Source of the DNA: Oceanicoccus sp. KOV_DT_Chl
Lineage (GTDB): Bacteria > Pseudomonadota > Gammaproteobacteria > Pseudomonadales > Dasaniaceae
DNA: 64,000 bases
NCBI RefSeq assembly: GCF_900120175.1
Contig: NZ_FQLF01000002.1
Coordinates: 620,001 to 684,000, forward strand
Reading direction: 5' to 3'
The position numbers and the translations under genes are program-made. This document shows positions 26,622 to 37,128 of this stretch, one piece after another (position 1 is the stretch's first letter; each line of letters opens with the position of its first letter). The notes below the pieces were generated by a model. It saw only the letters and a list, made by a program, of their open reading frames with translations, did no database searches and was not told where the DNA came from.

Positions 26622-29067
26622 TATTCTCTACCTGACGATATTTCTGTAACCGTAGCGCATTAGCAATCACCATCAGTGAGCTTAGCGACATACCCAACGC
26701 TGCCAAATACGGCGCAATCAATCCCATCACCGCTAACGGAATAGTCAAAACGTTGTAGCCCAAAGCCCATAAAATATTTTGTTTTATGGTGCTCGACGTA
26801 CGCATTGATAATGCGATCAGCAGTAACACCTGACTTAATTGGCCAGACAATAAAATACTGTCGGCTTGCGTTTTCGCCAGGTTGGAAGCATTGGTCATTG
26901 CCACTGAAATGTCGGCGGCAGCCAGCACCGGCACATCGTTTATACCATCACCCAACATCAAGACGCTGGCGCCGCGCTGCTGTAAATTAGTAATGTAATG
27001 TAATTTTTGTTCTGGGCTGGCTGCTGCTAAAAAATGATCCATCCCCAATTGATTACTTAATTGTTCTACCGCTGTAGAACTATCGCCACTTAACAAGTGG
27101 ACGGTTAAACCTTGTTGTTTCAACTGCTGAATAAACTTGGCGGCATCATCACGCAATGTATCCTGTACTTTAAACCAGCATAATGGTCCTCTGCTACCAC
27201 TCAACAATAGCCATTGCCCATCCTTGCCAGGCTTTGCGACGGAACTGCTTGCATGGAACCCATTGGCAAACGCATCACTGCCGAGGCAATAACGTTCACC
27301 CTCAATGCTACCAGTGATGCCCAAGCCATGGTGTAATTCAACGTCCTCGGCAAAAAGTCGGGCCTGATTTGAACATCGACGAGCAAACGCTGTCGCAATC
27401 GGATGTTCTGAATAATGCTCCAACGCAGCGGCAATTGCTAAAGCCTGGTCACTGCTTATATCTGTTACAGGATATATTTCGGCGATAGATAATTCGCCCT
27501 TGGTTAAGGTCCCGGTTTTATCACAAACCACATCACTAATCGTTGGCATTAACTCCCAAACATCGGCATTGGTCACCAGCAAACCCTGCGCGCGCAAGCT
27601 ATTGGTTGCCGCTGTAATTGCCGCAGGAGTAGCTAACGATAATGCACAGGGGCAACTCACTACCAGCACAGATAACATTATCCAAAACGCATTATGTTGT
27701 TGCTCTATCGCAATAAAATACCAATAAGCAAACGTCAATGTGGCAATGGTAAGTATCGCCAACACAAAGCGGCTAGCTAAACGGTCGACCCACTGTGCTT
27801 GCTTGGGTTTTTGCAAGCGGGCCTTATGCAGTAACTGATTAATCATTTGCAGCTTGAGCTCAGCTCCGGTAGCCGTTACCGCCATAATAAAACTACCATT
27901 ACTATTAACACTGGCAGCAATCACTTCATCATCTGGCGCCTTACGCTGCAAAGTAAACTCACCGGTCATTGCCGACTCATCCACTTTGCTGGTCCCGGAA
28001 ACCACTACGCCATCAGCGGGAATCACCTGCCCCGGCTTAATCAACAAACGATCCGCCACCTTAACTTTAAACAAGGGGATTGATTGCCACTCGCTCTCAC
28101 CACGCTGACACTCCACAAACGCTGGCAACACACTATTGAGATCGGCACTCAAGCGACTGGAAAAATGACGCGCCCGCATTTCGAGATAACGACCACCCAA
28201 TAGTAAAAAGGTGAACATCGCCACGGAATCAAAATACACTTCGCCAATGCCAAGCACCGTGGCTTTGACACTGGCTAAATAGGCCAAACCGATCGCTATC
28301 GCTACTGGCAAATCCATACCCGGCGCCCGCATTTTTACTCCACGCCACGCTCCAATAAAAAATGGCTGCGCAGAATAAAATACGATCGGGGTAGCGACTA
28401 ATAAACTCACCCAGCGCATCAAACTTCGATACTCGGGCTCCATACTTTGAATAGCACCGGCATATAAGGCAATGGCAAACATCCCCACTTGCATCATGCC
28501 AATACCAGCGACGCCTAAGCGACGCAGAGCTTGATGATTTTCACGCTGCTGCATTAACTGTAAATTATCGGGATTATACGGCTCGGGCTGATAACCCAGC
28601 TTAGCTATCGCCTGACAAACCGCACTTAACGATAATGTTTGTGGGTGCCATTTTAACAGCGCTTTTTGTTCACTCAGGCTGACACTGACCTGGACTACAC
28701 CAGCCAGCTTTGATAGATATTGTTCCAGCAACCACACACAGGCAGCACAATGAATTCCACCGACTAATAATTCAATACTCGCCAGTTCATCATCACCAGT
28801 AACATAGCGCTGCTGAAAATCGGCATCATCAAACGCCACAAAACACTCATCGAGTAGTTGCTGACCGGGAGCTTCCAGCGCGGGCGTCCTGTATTGATAA
28901 AAAGATGTTAAACCATTTGCGGCAATCAATTGCGCAACTTCGCGACATGCTGGGCAACAAAAGTGACGCGACTCACCAGCCAAATCCGCGCAGTAATCTG
29001 CGCCGGCCACAACACCAAGCCCGCAGTGGTAACAATCTAATGGCTTAGCCTGTACCATTTGCAGCAC
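26614..29067 (-). CDS. ccoI: Copper-exporting P1B-type ATPase CcoI/FixI
   Basis: The 817-residue protein has an N-terminal Cys-rich segment (CYHCGLGV, FCCPAC) and a heavy-metal domain with GGIHCAACVW near residue 105. The membrane CPC motif in VVSCPCALSLATPAA lies near residue 474, DKTGTLTKG with the phosphorylated Asp near residue 517, and GDGINDVP near residue 710. FixI/CcoI delivers copper for the CuB centre of cbb3 oxidase. The reading frame is intact. The GTG at 29067 directly follows the ccoH stop, and an ATG three codons later is an alternative start. Confidence 0.94.
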   Translation of the reverse strand: MLQMVQAKPLDCYHCGLGVVAGADYCADLAGESRHFCCPACREVAQLIAANGLTSFYQYRTPALEAPGQQLLDECFVAFDDADFQQRYVTGDDELASIELLVGGIHCAACVWLLEQYLSKLAGVVQVSVSLSEQKALLKWHPQTLSLSAVCQAIAKLGYQPEPYNPDNLQLMQQRENHQALRRLGVAGIGMMQVGMFAIALYAGAIQSMEPEYRSLMRWVSLLVATPIVFYSAQPFFIGAWRGVKMRAPGMDLPVAIAIGLAYLASVKATVLGIGEVYFDSVAMFTFLLLGGRYLEMRARHFSSRLSADLNSVLPAFVECQRGESEWQSIPLFKVKVADRLLIKPGQVIPADGVVVSGTSKVDESAMTGEFTLQRKAPDDEVIAASVNSNGSFIMAVTATGAELKLQMINQLLHKARLQKPKQAQWVDRLASRFVLAILTIATLTFAYWYFIAIEQQHNAFWIMLSVLVVSCPCALSLATPAAITAATNSLRAQGLLVTNADVWELMPTISDVVCDKTGTLTKGELSIAEIYPVTDISSDQALAIAAALEHYSEHPIATAFARRCSNQARLFAEDVELHHGLGITGSIEGERYCLGSDAFANGFHASSSVAKPGKDGQWLLLSGSRGPLCWFKVQDTLRDDAAKFIQQLKQQGLTVHLLSGDSSTAVEQLSNQLGMDHFLAAASPEQKLHYITNLQQRGASVLMLGDGINDVPVLAAADISVAMTNASNLAKTQADSILLSGQLSQVLLLIALSMRTSSTIKQNILWALGYNVLTIPLAVMGLIAPYLAALGMSLSSLMVIANALRLQKYRQVENNG

Positions 29068-29625
29068 TTAGTCCTCCCCTTTCGCTGCCAGTAAAAACTG
29101 TTGCGGCGAATCATCTGCCATGTCTGACTTTATCAGTACGGCCTGTTTTAAGCGCCATGGCTGTGGCTGGGCTGCGCTCAATTGAAGATACCAGCGACCA
29201 CTCACTCGCTGAGTTAATTCTGCGACATAAGAGGCTGTGCCTTCTTCGTTACGCGCTGTCTTTTGCAACGTAATTGCAAAGTCCAATGCTTGATCTGCCG
29301 GGTGCGCCCACAGCAAGGTTAATTGATCGGGGTAGCTGGAAAATTGACCTTGTAATTGCAGATGCAATTCGCCCAGCACATCATCCAGACTGAGTTCGGC
29401 AGCAACCGCCAGTGACGTAGCGGCCTGATCCTGAGCTAATAAGCGATTAATGCCTAAACCTTGCCGATAATAATCATCTGTCACTAGATGATCAGCACCA
29501 TCTATAGCGATAAACACCGTAACTATACCAGCCACTACCACAGTGGCTGGCAACGCAAAGATAAACCACGGCCAAAACTGACGGTACCATGGTGTAAGTT
29601 CTTGCGCTGATGATTCAGACGTCAT
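29068..29625 (-). CDS. ccoH: cbb3 oxidase assembly protein CcoH/FixH
   Basis: From the ATG at 29625 the protein has 185 residues. It has a single membrane helix in WYRQFWPWFIFALPATVVVA and the FixH block DHLVTDDYYRQGLGINR just after it, followed by a periplasmic beta domain. FixH family members help assemble the cbb3 oxidase. A longer frame back to 29748 exists but runs into ccoG and has no family support. Confidence 0.88.
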   Translation of the reverse strand: MTSESSAQELTPWYRQFWPWFIFALPATVVVAGIVTVFIAIDGADHLVTDDYYRQGLGINRLLAQDQAATSLAVAAELSLDDVLGELHLQLQGQFSSYPDQLTLLWAHPADQALDFAITLQKTARNEEGTASYVAELTQRVSGRWYLQLSAAQPQPWRLKQAVLIKSDMADDSPQQFLLAAKGED

Positions 29626-29650
29626 AATACACTCAACTATAAATGAAGCG

Positions 29651-31148
29651 TTAAATTCTAGGACCGATGAAACGGCTTTCTGCATCTGCAGCAAGCTCAC
29701 TGTCATCAAGGCTTTGTACGGTAAATAAAATGGTGGTATTGGTATCAATTAAATCCGCAGGATCGATAGTAACCCTGATAGGCAGTTCGCGTATTTCACC
29801 TGACGTTAATTGCACCCGGCTTTCGCCAACAATTTTCCCACCCTCCAGGCCCTGCAAACCGATTTGGTACTCATGCGGTTGTTGATCCATATTAAGAATT
29901 TTCAGGGTGTAACTATTTTCTATCATACCCATGGATGTTTCATAATACAGCCGGCCTCGATCACGCACCGCATCCAACTCCAGTGGAGTCCTGACAACAA
30001 TGACACCAATAAACAATGCCACCATAAGCATCACAGCCAGTCCATAGCCAATGATACGCGGCCGTAAAAAACGCGAAGGATTTCCTTCAAGCGCATGCTC
30101 CGTGGTGTATCGAATAAGCCCTTTTTCATAGCCCATTTGATCCATCACGGAGTCACAAGCATCTATACACAACGCACAATTTATACATTCATACTGTAAG
30201 CCATCCCGAATATCGATACCGGTTGGACAAACCTGCACACAGATCTGGCAGTCAACACAATCGCCTAAGCCCAGTTCCTGTTTATTATCTTTTTTTTTCT
30301 GGCACCGCGACTTTCACCGCGGCGATAATCGTAGGACACAATCAAGGTATCCTGATCGAACATCACCGACTGGAATCTGGCGTAGGGACACATATACATA
30401 CACACCTGCTCCCGAAGCCAACCGGCATTGATATAAGTCCCGCAAGTAAAAAACAATATCCATGCGGCCTCCCACACACTCAGGCCCCACCACTCAAGCT
30501 CCCAGTCCAATAAGGAATGACTGAAATCAAATACAAATAAATTTAATGTCAACTCGCGAACAGGTGAGAAATATCCAACAAACGTTAAACCTGTCAGAAA
30601 AGCAAAACCCAACCACATCGTATGCTTGCTGAATTTGCGAAGCAGTTTGTTCACCGACCACGGTGCTTGATCCAGTTTTATCCGCTGATTACGGCTGCCC
30701 TCACACCATTGCTCTGCCCACATATAAATTGCTGTCCAAACCGTCTGCGGGCAGGTATATCCACACCACACTCGGCCCAACCAGGCAGTAACCGCGAACA
30801 GAGAAAATGCTGCGATGATCAGCAGCCACGCCAACAGCGAAAAATCCTGCGGCCAGAAAGTAAGAAAGAAAATATTAAATTGACGATTCGGCAAATCGAA
30901 CAATACTGCTTGCGAACCATTCCAATTAATCCAGGGCAGCAAAAAATAGCCTAGCAATAATGGCCAGCCGGTATACACACGGATACGTTGATAAAAACCA
31001 GTTATTTTACGGGTGTAAATTTTCTCACGCTTTTGATACAAATCCACCTCGGTAACACCGGGGGGTGGAATACTTCAACCGCGTCGATCGCGACTACGGG
31101 AATCGCAGTATTTTTTTCTGCGTTGAGTTCATCAACAGTATCTTTCAT
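29651..31148 (-). CDS. ccoG: cbb3 assembly protein CcoG/RdxA (polyferredoxin), two frameshifts in this sequence
   Basis: Three frames join into one CcoG of about 500 residues. The N-terminal part (31148 to about 31060) shifts at a run of six G (31060-31065) into the frame with YQKREKIYTRKITGFYQRIR and GRVWCGYTCPQTVWTA. That frame ends after GARKKK at a run of nine T (30290-30298, poly-A in the mRNA) and continues with KQELGLGDCVDCQICVQVCP, then YECINCALCIDACDSVM and a C-terminal FixG-like domain. One extra base in each run restores the whole protein. CcoG is a membrane protein with two [4Fe-4S] motifs that reduces Cu(II) for cbb3 assembly. It sits between ccoP and ccoH as usual. Confidence 0.88.
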
Positions 31149-31179
31149 GTCTTAGCCAGTGATTGAACTCACCTGCTCC

Positions 31180-32079
31180 TTATTGAGCAGGCGATTCTTG
31201 AGCCAGTGACAGCTGGTAAATATAGGCCGTCAAAATATGGATTTTATCGGCGCTGATTAAATTCTGGTGACTCGGCATATGGCCATTGCGACCATTGCGA
31301 ATAGAACGCTGGATTAAACCGGGCGAACCACCGTATAACCAAATATTATTACTCAAGTCGGGGGCACCAAACGCTATATTGCCTTTGGCATCAGCACCGT
31401 GACACGCTACGCAAAACATCTGGAATTTTTCACCACCCCGAGCAGCCGCATCGGCATCAACTTCACGACCACTTAAGGACATTACATAATTACTGACGTC
31501 AACCACACCCGCTTCGCCCAGTGCTGCAAGCCAAGGCGGCATAGCGCCATTACGGCCATTGATAATGGTCGCTTTAATTTGTTCTGGGGTACCGCCATAC
31601 AGCCACTCCTCATCGGTTAGATTAGGAAAACCATAACTGCCGCGCGCATCACTGCCATGACATTGTGAACAGTTATTCGCAAATAATCGCTGCCCCATCT
31701 TCATCGCTTTTTTATCTTTGGTAATGTCTTCGACAGACATATCACGATAGGCAGCAAAGATGGGGCCGTAGCGTTGCTCAGCTCGCTGCTGCTCCTTTTC
31801 TAATTGATTCACCTGCGTCCAACCCAACAAGCCCTTAAAATCCCCCATCCCGGGGTAAGCAAGCAAATATAACAAGGAAAATACAATCGAAAATACAAAC
31901 AAATAAAACCACCAGGCTGGCAAAGGATTGTCGTATTCCTCAATGCCGTCATAGACGTGCCCAGTGGTCTCATCCGGCCCGGTATTTTTGGTTTTGCGAT
32001 TGGCAAATAAAATCCAGGTAATACCCACGATGGTTATCGTGGTTAAGATAATGATCCACAAACTCCAGAAGCTGCTCAT
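31180..32079 (-). CDS. ccoP: cbb3 oxidase diheme cytochrome c subunit CcoP
   Basis: The 299-residue protein has an N-terminal membrane helix (FWSLWIIILTTITIVGITWI) and a second hydrophobic stretch near residue 60. Two c-type heme sites follow, CSQCH near residue 139 and CVACH near residue 224, each with later Met ligands in MPPW and MPSH. This is the long CcoP form that passes electrons to CcoO. Part of ccoNOQP. Confidence 0.94.
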   Translation of the reverse strand: MSSFWSLWIIILTTITIVGITWILFANRKTKNTGPDETTGHVYDGIEEYDNPLPAWWFYLFVFSIVFSLLYLLAYPGMGDFKGLLGWTQVNQLEKEQQRAEQRYGPIFAAYRDMSVEDITKDKKAMKMGQRLFANNCSQCHGSDARGSYGFPNLTDEEWLYGGTPEQIKATIINGRNGAMPPWLAALGEAGVVDVSNYVMSLSGREVDADAAARGGEKFQMFCVACHGADAKGNIAFGAPDLSNNIWLYGGSPGLIQRSIRNGRNGHMPSHQNLISADKIHILTAYIYQLSLAQESPAQ

Positions 32080-32122
32080 TTATTGCCTCTCACTTTTAAA
32101 CACGCCATGCTAATGCAGGCAG

Positions 32123-32296
32123 CTATTTTTTCTGTTCAGAACTTACCGAATCAGGCTCTTCATCGGCAAAGGGTAAATTGGCGGCGTTATCAAAATCCGG
32201 TTTACGCTTGGCGCTATATGCCCATAGACAAACACCGACAAAAGCCACCAGAGCGAAAACGGTAGCCAACCCCCTAAGCGTATTAATATCCATCAT
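32123..32296 (-). CDS. ccoQ: cbb3 oxidase small subunit CcoQ
   Basis: A 57-residue reading frame between ccoO and ccoP starts MMDINTLRGLATVFALVAFV and continues GVCLWAYSAKRKPDFDNAA, one membrane helix followed by an acidic tail. This matches CcoQ/FixQ (the KRKPDFDNAA segment is diagnostic). A second ATG one codon downstream is an equal start candidate. Confidence 0.9.
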   Translation of the reverse strand: MMDINTLRGLATVFALVAFVGVCLWAYSAKRKPDFDNAANLPFADEEPDSVSSEQKK

Positions 32297-32311
32297 CTAT
32301 ACCGATATTGA

Positions 32312-32920
32312 TTAACGTTTATGTTGCAACAAGATGCCTAAATTTTGCAGATATGCCACTAGCGCCTCAATTTCAGTCTTGCCTTTGACCGCACTACTGG
32401 CACCCGCAATATCGTCATCGGTATAAGGCACACCAACTTTCCGTAGCGCTTGCATTTTCTTCGGGGTAACCGACTCATCAACAATATTTTCAAACAACCA
32501 GGGATAAGCCGGCATATTGGATTCAGGAACAACACTACGCGGATCCATCAAATGTGCGCGATGCCAATCGTCACTGTAACGAGTCCCAACGCGAGCTAAA
32601 TCGGGCCCGGTTCGCTTGGAACCCCACAAAAAAGGATGATCATAAACCGACTCGCCGGCTACGGAATAATGCCCATAGCGCTCAGTCTCTGCCCGTAACG
32701 GCCGGATCATTTGCGAGTGGCAGTTGTTACAGCCTTCCCGAATATAGATATCACGGCCTTCGAGTTGAACGGCGGTTAACGGTTTCAAACCATCAATGGG
32801 CTCGGTGGTTTCTTTAAGAAAAAACAAGGGCACAATTTCTACCAGACCACCAAAGCTAATTGCCACGACAATCAGCACTATCATCATCCCAATATTTTTT
32901 TCGACAAAATCATGATTCAT
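32312..32920 (-). CDS. ccoO: cbb3 oxidase monoheme cytochrome c subunit CcoO
   Basis: The 202-residue protein has an N-terminal anchor ([20 protein letters not shown]), the heme c motif in [15 protein letters not shown], and GPDLARVG followed by [10 protein letters not shown]. All match CcoO/FixO. It carries electrons from CcoP to the catalytic subunit. It starts 29 bp after ccoN. Confidence 0.95.
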   Translation of the reverse strand: MNHDFVEKNIGMMIVLIVVAISFGGLVEIVPLFFLKETTEPIDGLKPLTAVQLEGRDIYIREGCNNCHSQMIRPLRAETERYGHYSVAGESVYDHPFLWGSKRTGPDLARVGTRYSDDWHRAHLMDPRSVVPESNMPAYPWLFENIVDESVTPKKMQALRKVGVPYTDDDIAGASSAVKGKTEIEALVAYLQNLGILLQHKR

Positions 32921-32949
32921 ATAAAATCCTCAACCTGAGCAATGTGGTG

Positions 32950-34403
32950 TCAGGCCGTTTGAGCTTCAGCAGTTAATTCATTAGACGCGTCATTGTCTTC
33001 ACCCACTTCAGTTTGACCCGCACGCGCCGTCATCCACATGTTATAAAACATCACTAACATACCGGAAAAAAACATGGCACCACCAATCAAACGTACTAAA
33101 TAACCGGGATAACTAGCCTCTACAGATTGCACAAAACTGTAAGTCAAGGTGCCGTCAATGTTGTATGCACGCCACATCAACCCCTGTAAAATTCCGTTCA
33201 CCCACATTGAACTGATATACAACACCGTACCAATAGTCGACAACCAAAAATGCAGGTTTATCAAACTCACGCTGTACATTTTCTTTTTACCAAACATAAT
33301 CGGTAACAAGTGATACATCGCACCAATAGACACCATTGCTACCCAACCCAAGGCACCGGAATGCACATGACCAATCGTCCAATCGGTGTAATGCGACAAG
33401 GCATTTACGGTTTTAATCGCCATCATCGGGCCTTCGAACGTCGACATCCCGTAGAACGACAAAGACACCACTAAAAATCGCAATATCGGATCAGTGCGCA
33501 ACTTATGCCAGGCACCACTGAGCGTCATCATGCCGTTAATCATGCCCCCCAACTTGGCGCCAATAAGATTAACGACATCACCATACCCAAACTTTGCGCC
33601 CAATCAGGCAACGCTGTGTAATGTAAATGGTGTGGGCCTGCCCAAATATAAATTGCAATCAGCGCCCAAAAGTGAACGATGGACAAACGATAAGAATAGA
33701 CTGGTCGCTCAGCCTGCTTCGGCACAAAGTAATACATAATGCCCAGAAAACCGGCGGTTAAGAAAAAGCCTACAGCATTGTGCCCATACCACCACTGAAT
33801 CATGGCGTCGGTAGCACCAGCATAGGCTGAATAGGATTTAGTAAAGCTCACAGGTATTGCAGCACTATTCACCACATGCAACACAGCCACTGTGACAATA
33901 AACGCGGAAAAGAACCAGTTCGCAACATAAATATGGCTGGTCTTTCGCTGGGCAATAGTGCCATGAAAGAGTATTGCATAGGCCACCCACACCACCGTAA
34001 TAAGAATATCAATAGGCCACTCAAGCTCAGCGTATTCTTTGGAACTGGTATAACCCAAAGGCAGTGAAATAGCCGCAGCAAGAATAACCAGCTGCCAACC
34101 CCAAAAAACAAATGATGCCAAAGTATCCGACATCAGTCGCACCTGGCAGGTGCGCTGTACTACATAAAGTGATGAGGCAAACAAGGCACTACCACCAAAA
34201 GCAAAAATAACCGCATTGGTGTGTAATGGCCGTAACCGGCTGAACGTTAACCAGGGCGTATCAAAATTAAGCACCGGCCAAACCAGCTGCGCGGCAATCA
34301 ATACACCGACGCCCATGCCGACAATCCCCCACACCACGGTCATCACCGCAAATTGACGGACTACTCGATAATTATAAACAGGATGTTCAAGGGGTTGGCT
34401 CAT
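32950..34403 (-). CDS. ccoN: cbb3 oxidase catalytic subunit CcoN, frameshifted in this sequence
   Basis: Two overlapping frames make one CcoN of about 484 residues. The first (from 34403) contains [38 protein letters not shown] and [15 protein letters not shown] with heme and CuB ligands, and ends LLAPSWG. The second resumes [20 protein letters not shown] and contains [14 protein letters not shown]. One extra base in the run of six C at 33545-33550 joins them exactly. CcoN holds heme b, heme b3 and CuB and reduces O2 at low oxygen. Loss of this subunit alone would disable the cluster, so sequencing error is more likely than decay. Confidence 0.92.
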
Positions 34404-34472
34404 AGTAAAACCCGTAATAAATAAAAAACTCTGTACAAGAGGATAGTATTAATGATGGCCAGAACAACAGCC

Positions 34473-34486
34473 ATGACTTGAATCAA
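34473..34486 (-). promoter_or_regulatory. Weak FNR/Anr-like site upstream of ccoN
   Basis: On the minus strand TTGATTCAAGTCAT matches TTGAT-N4-ATCAA at 8 of 10 positions, about 70 bp before the ccoN start. cbb3 operons are commonly activated by FNR/Anr, but the match alone is weak. Confidence 0.3.
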
Positions 34487-34684
34487 TTCTAGTGCCAAGG
34501 CAGCGGAATTGAAAATTACTTTGCCCGATATTCGTCATAGATTGAATTGATAGTGTGAGTGCCAGACGCACACTCTTTACCAAGAAAAGACAATGGTACC
34601 AATTAGGTTTAATCAACTTATTGCTACCTTATACAAATAGCAACATACAAAATTTATGTGCTCACGCTAATACTAGTCACTGAT

Positions 34685-35449
34685 TCAAAAGTCTGTTTTC
34701 ACATTGGCAATGTCTTTCAAACCATCCAAATCCAACAAGGTAATCTCCTTGCTTTCTACGTCCACCAGGCCCTGCTTATTAAATCTGCTCATGACCCGGC
34801 TCACCGTTTCTACCGTCAATCCTAAATAATTACCGATATCGGTGCGAGACATCGGCAAGCGAAAACTGGTTTTGGATAATTTTCGGCGGGCATTACGCGC
34901 GGAAATACTGATCAATAACGAAGCAATGCGCTCCTCTGCGCTATTTTTACTTAGCAGCGTAATTAAATGCTGATCCGTGGTGATCTCCTGACTCATCAGC
35001 TGGAAAAAATGACGCTGCATGGTCGGCAGCTGCGTACTTAATTCCTCCAACCGGTTAAAGGGTATTTCACAGACTGCAGAAGTTTCCAATGCTTTTGCTG
35101 AACTGGCATATTTATCTTTGCTAATGCCATCCATACCAATAATTTCACCCGGAAAATAAAACCCTGTGACCTGCTCCTGACCGTCGCCGGTTAAACGGTA
35201 GGCCTTAATGGCCCCGGACCGCACAGCGTAAACAGAAGTAAACGGGTCGCTTTCACGATAAAGGTGCTCGCCTTTTTGCAGTGGCCGCCCCCGCTGTACA
35301 ATCTCATCGAGCTTAACAACATCATCATCCTCAAGCGCCAACGGTAGGCAAATAGCCCCTAAACGGCAGTTACCACAGGAAATGGTCTTATTATGCGGAC
35401 AGCTGTGTTGTGCATCTTCAAGCTGCGTGCTGGTACTGCTAATAACCAT
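34685..35449 (-). CDS. fnr: FNR/Anr family oxygen-responsive regulator
   Basis: The 254-residue protein has the Cys set of FNR: CPHNKTISCGNCRLGAIC near residues 18-35 plus a fourth Cys in SAVCEIPF. Together they bind an oxygen-labile [4Fe-4S] cluster. A cNMP-type barrel and a C-terminal helix-turn-helix (LPMSRTDIGNYLGLTVETVS, RVMSRF) follow. The recognition helix has the E..SR pattern that reads TTGAT-N4-ATCAA. It lies between the cbb3 cluster and hemN, and matching sites occur at 37765, 37857 and 45510. Confidence 0.93.
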   Translation of the reverse strand: MVISSTSTQLEDAQHSCPHNKTISCGNCRLGAICLPLALEDDDVVKLDEIVQRGRPLQKGEHLYRESDPFTSVYAVRSGAIKAYRLTGDGQEQVTGFYFPGEIIGMDGISKDKYASSAKALETSAVCEIPFNRLEELSTQLPTMQRHFFQLMSQEITTDQHLITLLSKNSAEERIASLLISISARNARRKLSKTSFRLPMSRTDIGNYLGLTVETVSRVMSRFNKQGLVDVESKEITLLDLDGLKDIANVKTDF

Positions 35450-35579
35450 TGGCCAAAACTCCTATTACTAAAAAATTGTGGCCTGGCTTTCTCACCTTCA
35501 CCACACTCTTGCGCTTTGAATTGATAGCGCCATGCCACCCAAGCCGTCACCCTACCTCGTGAATACAGCTACTGAATAA

Positions 35580-37058
35580 TCACAAGGTCTGTGAAAACGA
35601 TGCTGTTGCCCCTTGCGGCAAATAACGATCGAAGCACATACAGATGTTTCGCAACATCGGCCTACCCCGCTCATGAATGATAACCTTATCACCCTCACAA
35701 GACAGCAAGCCATCATTTTCTATCAACTGCAAGGCCAATAATTCCTGACTAAAATACTCGGAGAAATGAATAGCAAACTGTTTTTCAATTGAAGCAATAC
35801 TCAATTGTAAATTACAGATAAGCTGAACAATGATCTGCCGCCGGATTTGATCATCCACGGTTAACTCAACACCTTTGCTTATCGGTAACTCGCCTCGATC
35901 CAAGCGCTGGTAATATGCGTCTAAATCTCGTTCATTTTGGGCATAACTCGCGTGTAAAGAGCTAATCGATGACACCCCCAAACCTACCAGATCCTGCGCC
36001 AGGGATGTTGAATACCCCTGAAAATTACGCTGTAACTTTCCCGCCTGCTGTGCCCGCGCCAACTCATCCTGCGGTTTAACAAAATGATCCATGCCGATAT
36101 GCCGATAGCCTGCCGCCGTCAATTGTTCGGCAATCAATGCCAGCATGGCAATTTTTTGCTGTGCCGAGGGCAAATCCAGCCGGTCGATAGCGCGCTGCGA
36201 ACTGAATCGCTGTGGTAAATGGGCGTAATTATAAAAAGCGATCCGATCAGGTGACAAATCAATAACTGTCGCCAGGGTCTCCGCCAATGAAGCGGGGGTC
36301 TGCAAGGGTAAGCCATAGATCAGGTCATAACTAACCGACTTGAACTGGTATAATCGTGCCGTTTCGGTCAGCGTCTTGATCATAGCGACTGACTGGCGGC
36401 GATTAATCGCGCGTTGCACCTGCTCATCAAAATCCTGCACCCCTAAACTGAGCCGATTAAACCCCAGCCCTTTGAGCAATGCCAGACTATCCTGGGTTAC
36501 CGTGCGCGGATCGATTTCAATACTATATTCCCGCTGCTCCGAATCGCTAAGGTTGTAATGACTCGCCAACAGATGCATCAATTCTGTCAGTTCAGCACCA
36601 TCAAAAAAAGTCGGTGTACCTCCCCCTAAATGCAATTGGGTAACCGGGCGATACTTACCGACCAATTCAGACTGCAAGCTGATTTCTTTATGCAAATAAT
36701 CAAGATAGGTACGCGCTACTGAACGATCAGCCGTAACAATTTTATTGCAGGCACAGTAATAACAAATATTCTGACAAAAAGGCACATGCACATACAGTGA
36801 TACTGGCGCGATACCCTGCTTCAAATTGACCTGTGCCTGCTGTCTATAAGTTGCTTCGGTATATGTTTCAGAAAACTGTAAAGCCGTTGGATAAGAGGTA
36901 TATCTCGGCCCCGACACATCGTACTTACTAATCAGGTCAGCATCCCGGCAACTATGATTACTATTTTGCGCGGCTGGCTCAGTCGCAATTATTGCAGCTG
37001 AGCCCGACCTGGAATCAATGGCCATCGGCTCGGACACTGGCGTTGTACTCATTATCAC
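35580..37058 (-). CDS. hemN: Oxygen-independent coproporphyrinogen III oxidase
   Basis: The 492-residue protein has the radical-SAM motif in YVHVPFCQNICYYCACNK (CxxxCxxC plus the extra Cys typical of HemN). LHLGGGTPTFF, SIEIDPRTVT and LGFNRLSLGVQDFDEQVQ follow. It converts coproporphyrinogen III to protoporphyrinogen IX without oxygen. The N-terminal 40 residues before the core are longer than usual and of low complexity. Placement next to fnr matches many gammaproteobacteria. Confidence 0.94.
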   Translation of the reverse strand: MIMSTTPVSEPMAIDSRSGSAAIIATEPAAQNSNHSCRDADLISKYDVSGPRYTSYPTALQFSETYTEATYRQQAQVNLKQGIAPVSLYVHVPFCQNICYYCACNKIVTADRSVARTYLDYLHKEISLQSELVGKYRPVTQLHLGGGTPTFFDGAELTELMHLLASHYNLSDSEQREYSIEIDPRTVTQDSLALLKGLGFNRLSLGVQDFDEQVQRAINRRQSVAMIKTLTETARLYQFKSVSYDLIYGLPLQTPASLAETLATVIDLSPDRIAFYNYAHLPQRFSSQRAIDRLDLPSAQQKIAMLALIAEQLTAAGYRHIGMDHFVKPQDELARAQQAGKLQRNFQGYSTSLAQDLVGLGVSSISSLHASYAQNERDLDAYYQRLDRGELPISKGVELTVDDQIRRQIIVQLICNLQLSIASIEKQFAIHFSEYFSQELLALQLIENDGLLSCEGDKVIIHERGRPMLRNICMCFDRYLPQGATASFSQTL

Positions 37059-37128
37059 ATTCCTAAGACATCAGCTGATAAAGCATCGATCAGAGCAATA
37101 TCAGTTTAAAATTGGGGTGCAACTGAAA

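Noticed and set aside
29626-29748. N-terminal extension of ccoH to 29748
   Set aside because: It would overlap the end of ccoG, and the CcoH family starts at the ATG at 29625.
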